This document shows positions 62,915 through 64,000 of a DNA stretch of 64,000 nt, piece by piece. Where the stretch lies: contig NZ_WQRF01000001.1 of the NCBI RefSeq assembly GCF_009758415.1, positions 620,001 to 684,000 of the forward strand, read 5' to 3'. The DNA is from Devosia marina (GTDB lineage Bacteria > Pseudomonadota > Alphaproteobacteria > Rhizobiales > Devosiaceae). Position numbers and translations under genes: made by a program. A model generated the notes under the pieces. That model was not told the origin of the DNA, searched no databases, and saw nothing but the letters and a program-made list of their open reading frames with translations. The stretch's first letter is position 1. Each line of letters starts with the position of its first letter.

Positions 62915-63064
62915 TTATAGAGCGTCGGCATGATTGCGAGCAACGCGGCTGATGTCGGTGCGCGAGATGCCCAGGTCATTGAGCTGGCGGTTGTCGAGAG
63001 CGGCAAGCTCACGGACGGTCTGCTGGTAGGCGGCCCATTTCTTGAAGGTCTTACGAATGTCCAT
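62915..63064 (-). CDS. DUF1127 small protein
   Basis: 49 residues: MDIRKTFKKWAAYQQTVREL, then AALDNRQLNDLGISRTDISR and a short tail. The LNDLGISRTDI segment is the DUF1127 signature. It is very Arg/Lys-rich. Members in Alphaproteobacteria take part in phosphate, RNA-turnover or stress responses and several are sRNA-linked; the role here is unknown. Strong ribosome site AGGAGA 7 bases before the ATG, and its own terminator. Confidence 0.88.
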   Translation of the reverse strand: MDIRKTFKKWAAYQQTVRELAALDNRQLNDLGISRTDISRVARNHADAL

Positions 63065-63200
63065 CGGATGTCTCCTGTTGTTTACGAACAGAGATATAGG
63101 TCCACTTATCTCCAGTGAGGAGATAGAGAATGGTCAAACTAGCTATGCAATTGGTGCAAGGCTTGGGCAGTGCCTGTTAAGTAGCCATTCATGGATCGGG

Positions 63201-63235
63201 CAAGAAGAAGGCCGCCGGATGGTCAACCGGCGGCC
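63201..63235 (-). terminator. Intrinsic terminator of the second DUF1127-like gene
   Basis: GGCCGCCGG and CCGGCGGCC (63210-63218 with 63227-63235) form a perfect 9-bp stem with an 8-nt loop. On the minus strand it is followed by CTTCTTCTT. It lies 30 bp past the stop of the DUF1127-like gene. Confidence 0.75.
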
Positions 63236-63265
63236 GCCTGAAATAGGTTTGCGTGGTTCGGAAAG

Positions 63266-63418
63266 TCAGCGGTCGAAAAGGGACCGCGTCATTTTGGAGA
63301 AGTCAGGGCCAGAAATCCCCAGCAGATCGGCGTCTCGCGTTGAAGGAACGTCCATTTCCCGCAACGCTTGCTTGACATCGACCAGACGCTTTAAGCGCCA
63401 GACGGCTCGCACAAACAT
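63266..63418 (-). CDS. DUF1127-like small protein (divergent)
   Basis: 50 residues, MFVRAVWRLKRLVDVKQALR at the start and DADLLGISGPDFSKMTRSLF at the end. The second half matches the layout of DUF1127 (LLGISGPDF for the usual DIGLSRSDI), with less basic character. Start at 63418 after AAGGGA at 8 bases; the longer frame starts 11 codons upstream. It faces the same way as the canonical DUF1127 gene 200 bp downstream and may be a diverged duplicate. Confidence 0.65.
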   Translation of the reverse strand: MFVRAVWRLKRLVDVKQALREMDVPSTRDADLLGISGPDFSKMTRSLFDR

Positions 63419-63677
63419 GGGTCGAATCCCTTTTGGTTGATCGCGATGCATGGGGAGGATGCACGTCTAGTCCGGGCCCAGCTAGCGTCGCGCGGACACC
63501 CCCTGCATGCGTCAAGCGCATGGAAAGTTCATAGAAATGACGCAATAGCCGTGCTGGGCGGTGACCATGCGCAATTCTGGGACTGTTGGATTGAGGTATT
63601 CCCCATGCGTCCACCATGATTTCCCTTGTGTCATCGGCCCCAAATCAACACACTCCGGCAACTGATTTGAGGATTCG
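63419..63677. other. 259-bp divergent intergenic region before mipZ
   Basis: No supported gene on either strand. It must contain the promoters of the DUF1127-like gene (minus) and mipZ (plus). No clear promoter or operator could be picked out by eye. Confidence 0.6.
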
Positions 63678-64000
63678 ATGGTGCGGCAAGGCGCGCATGT
63701 CATTGTTGTGGGCAATGAGAAGGGTGGTTCGGGCAAGTCGACCACCGCCTTCCATCTGGCCGTGTACCTGCTCTACCAGGGCCACAAGGTGGCCTCTATC
63801 GATGTCGACAGCCGCCAGCAGACTCTGACGCACTATGTGCGCAATCGACGGGACTGGGCGCGGGCCAAAGGCCTCAGCGTGCCGCACACGACGCACTATC
63901 ATCTTCCGCTGGCCCGCGGTGACTCGGCCCGCGAAAACCATCGTATCGAGTTCGACCTGTTTCGTCAGGCCATTGGCGAGGTCGAGGGCACGGCCGATTT
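63678..64000 (+). CDS. mipZ: Division-plane positioning ATPase MipZ (5' part)
   Basis: The first 107 residues are present; the gene runs off the window. The deviant Walker A of ParA/MipZ proteins is GNEKGGSGKSTTAFHLAVYL near residue 12, followed by VASIDVDSRQQTLTHYVRNR, which has the MipZ-type DSRQ (ParA proteins usually have DxDPQ). MipZ forms bipolar gradients from ParB and inhibits FtsZ, placing the septum at mid-cell. With popZ in the same window this supports an alphaproteobacterial host. Confidence 0.93.
   Translation, partial: MVRQGAHVIVVGNEKGGSGKSTTAFHLAVYLLYQGHKVASIDVDSRQQTLTHYVRNRRDWARAKGLSVPHTTHYHLPLARGDSARENHRIEFDLFRQAIGEVEGTAD

Overview
The window is a GC-rich, gene-dense chromosomal segment of an alphaproteobacterium, most likely a Hyphomicrobiales (rhizobial-type) organism close to Devosia. 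This is inferred from the gene content: popZ and mipZ polarity/division genes, an AapJQMP general amino-acid transporter, an ExoR-type Sel1 protein, the NDUFS4-like complex I subunit, TrmFO, fused SecDF, and the block argS-SPOR-scpAB-tatABC-serS-surE-lytM-yajC-secDF. No database search was run.

Layout. 1-3.4 kb: a double cold-shock-domain protein, a DUF192 lipoprotein, a hemolysin-III/PAQR membrane protein, an ArsR regulator, a HAD hydrolase and tRNA-Arg. 3.5-13.6 kb: a LacI regulator divergent from a sugar ABC transporter (binding protein, two permeases, UgpC-type ATPase) followed by two TIM-barrel isomerase/epimerase-like enzymes alternating with two Gfo/Idh/MocA oxidoreductases, ending at a strong terminator. 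Two AATCGATT-centred palindromes sit in the divergent promoter. The combination resembles oxidation/elimination/hydration/reduction pathways for glycosides and anhydrosugars, and is the best candidate for an uncharacterised metabolic system here. 13.6-17 kb: GumN/TraB protein, complex I subunit, tRNA-Pro, PAP2 phosphatase and a cystathionine beta-lyase-like enzyme. 17.2-23 kb: aapJ-aapQ-aapM-aapP plus a second aapJ paralogue; AapQ carries a large internal hydrophobic insertion. 23-31.9 kb: mostly minus-strand housekeeping and accessory genes (AlaX-type editing protein, cardiolipin synthase, cysK, photolyase, AHSA1 protein, Fsr-type MFS exporter, tRNA-Asn, mobA, BenE-type transporter, tRNA-Cys).

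32-39 kb: two small hypothetical genes, pcm, a TolC outer-membrane channel, popZ, a small frameshifted gene convergent with popZ, and valS. 39-40 kb is the only visibly eroded stretch: a truncated and frameshifted ABC-exporter ATPase remnant followed by about 480 bp without a gene. 40-46 kb: exoR-like gene, xthA, a serine hydrolase, an ErpA/HesB-type Fe-S protein, dgt and argS. 46-57 kb: a SPOR-domain protein, scpA-scpB (chromosome condensation), tatA-tatB-tatC (folded-protein export), serS, surE, a LysM/degenerate-LytM lipoprotein, a DUF815 ATPase and yajC. 57-64 kb: secDF, a Mth938-like protein, a squalene/phytoene-synthase-like protein, a thioesterase, trmFO, two DUF1127-type small proteins each with its own terminator, and the start of mipZ, cut by the window edge.

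Strong hairpins recur between genes of the transporter operons, notably after each first binding-protein gene, which fits the higher expression usually needed for binding proteins. Four tRNA genes (Arg-TCT, Pro-TGG, Asn-GTT, Cys-GCA) are all on the minus strand and all encode CCA. No rRNA, insertion sequence, CRISPR array or prophage was seen.
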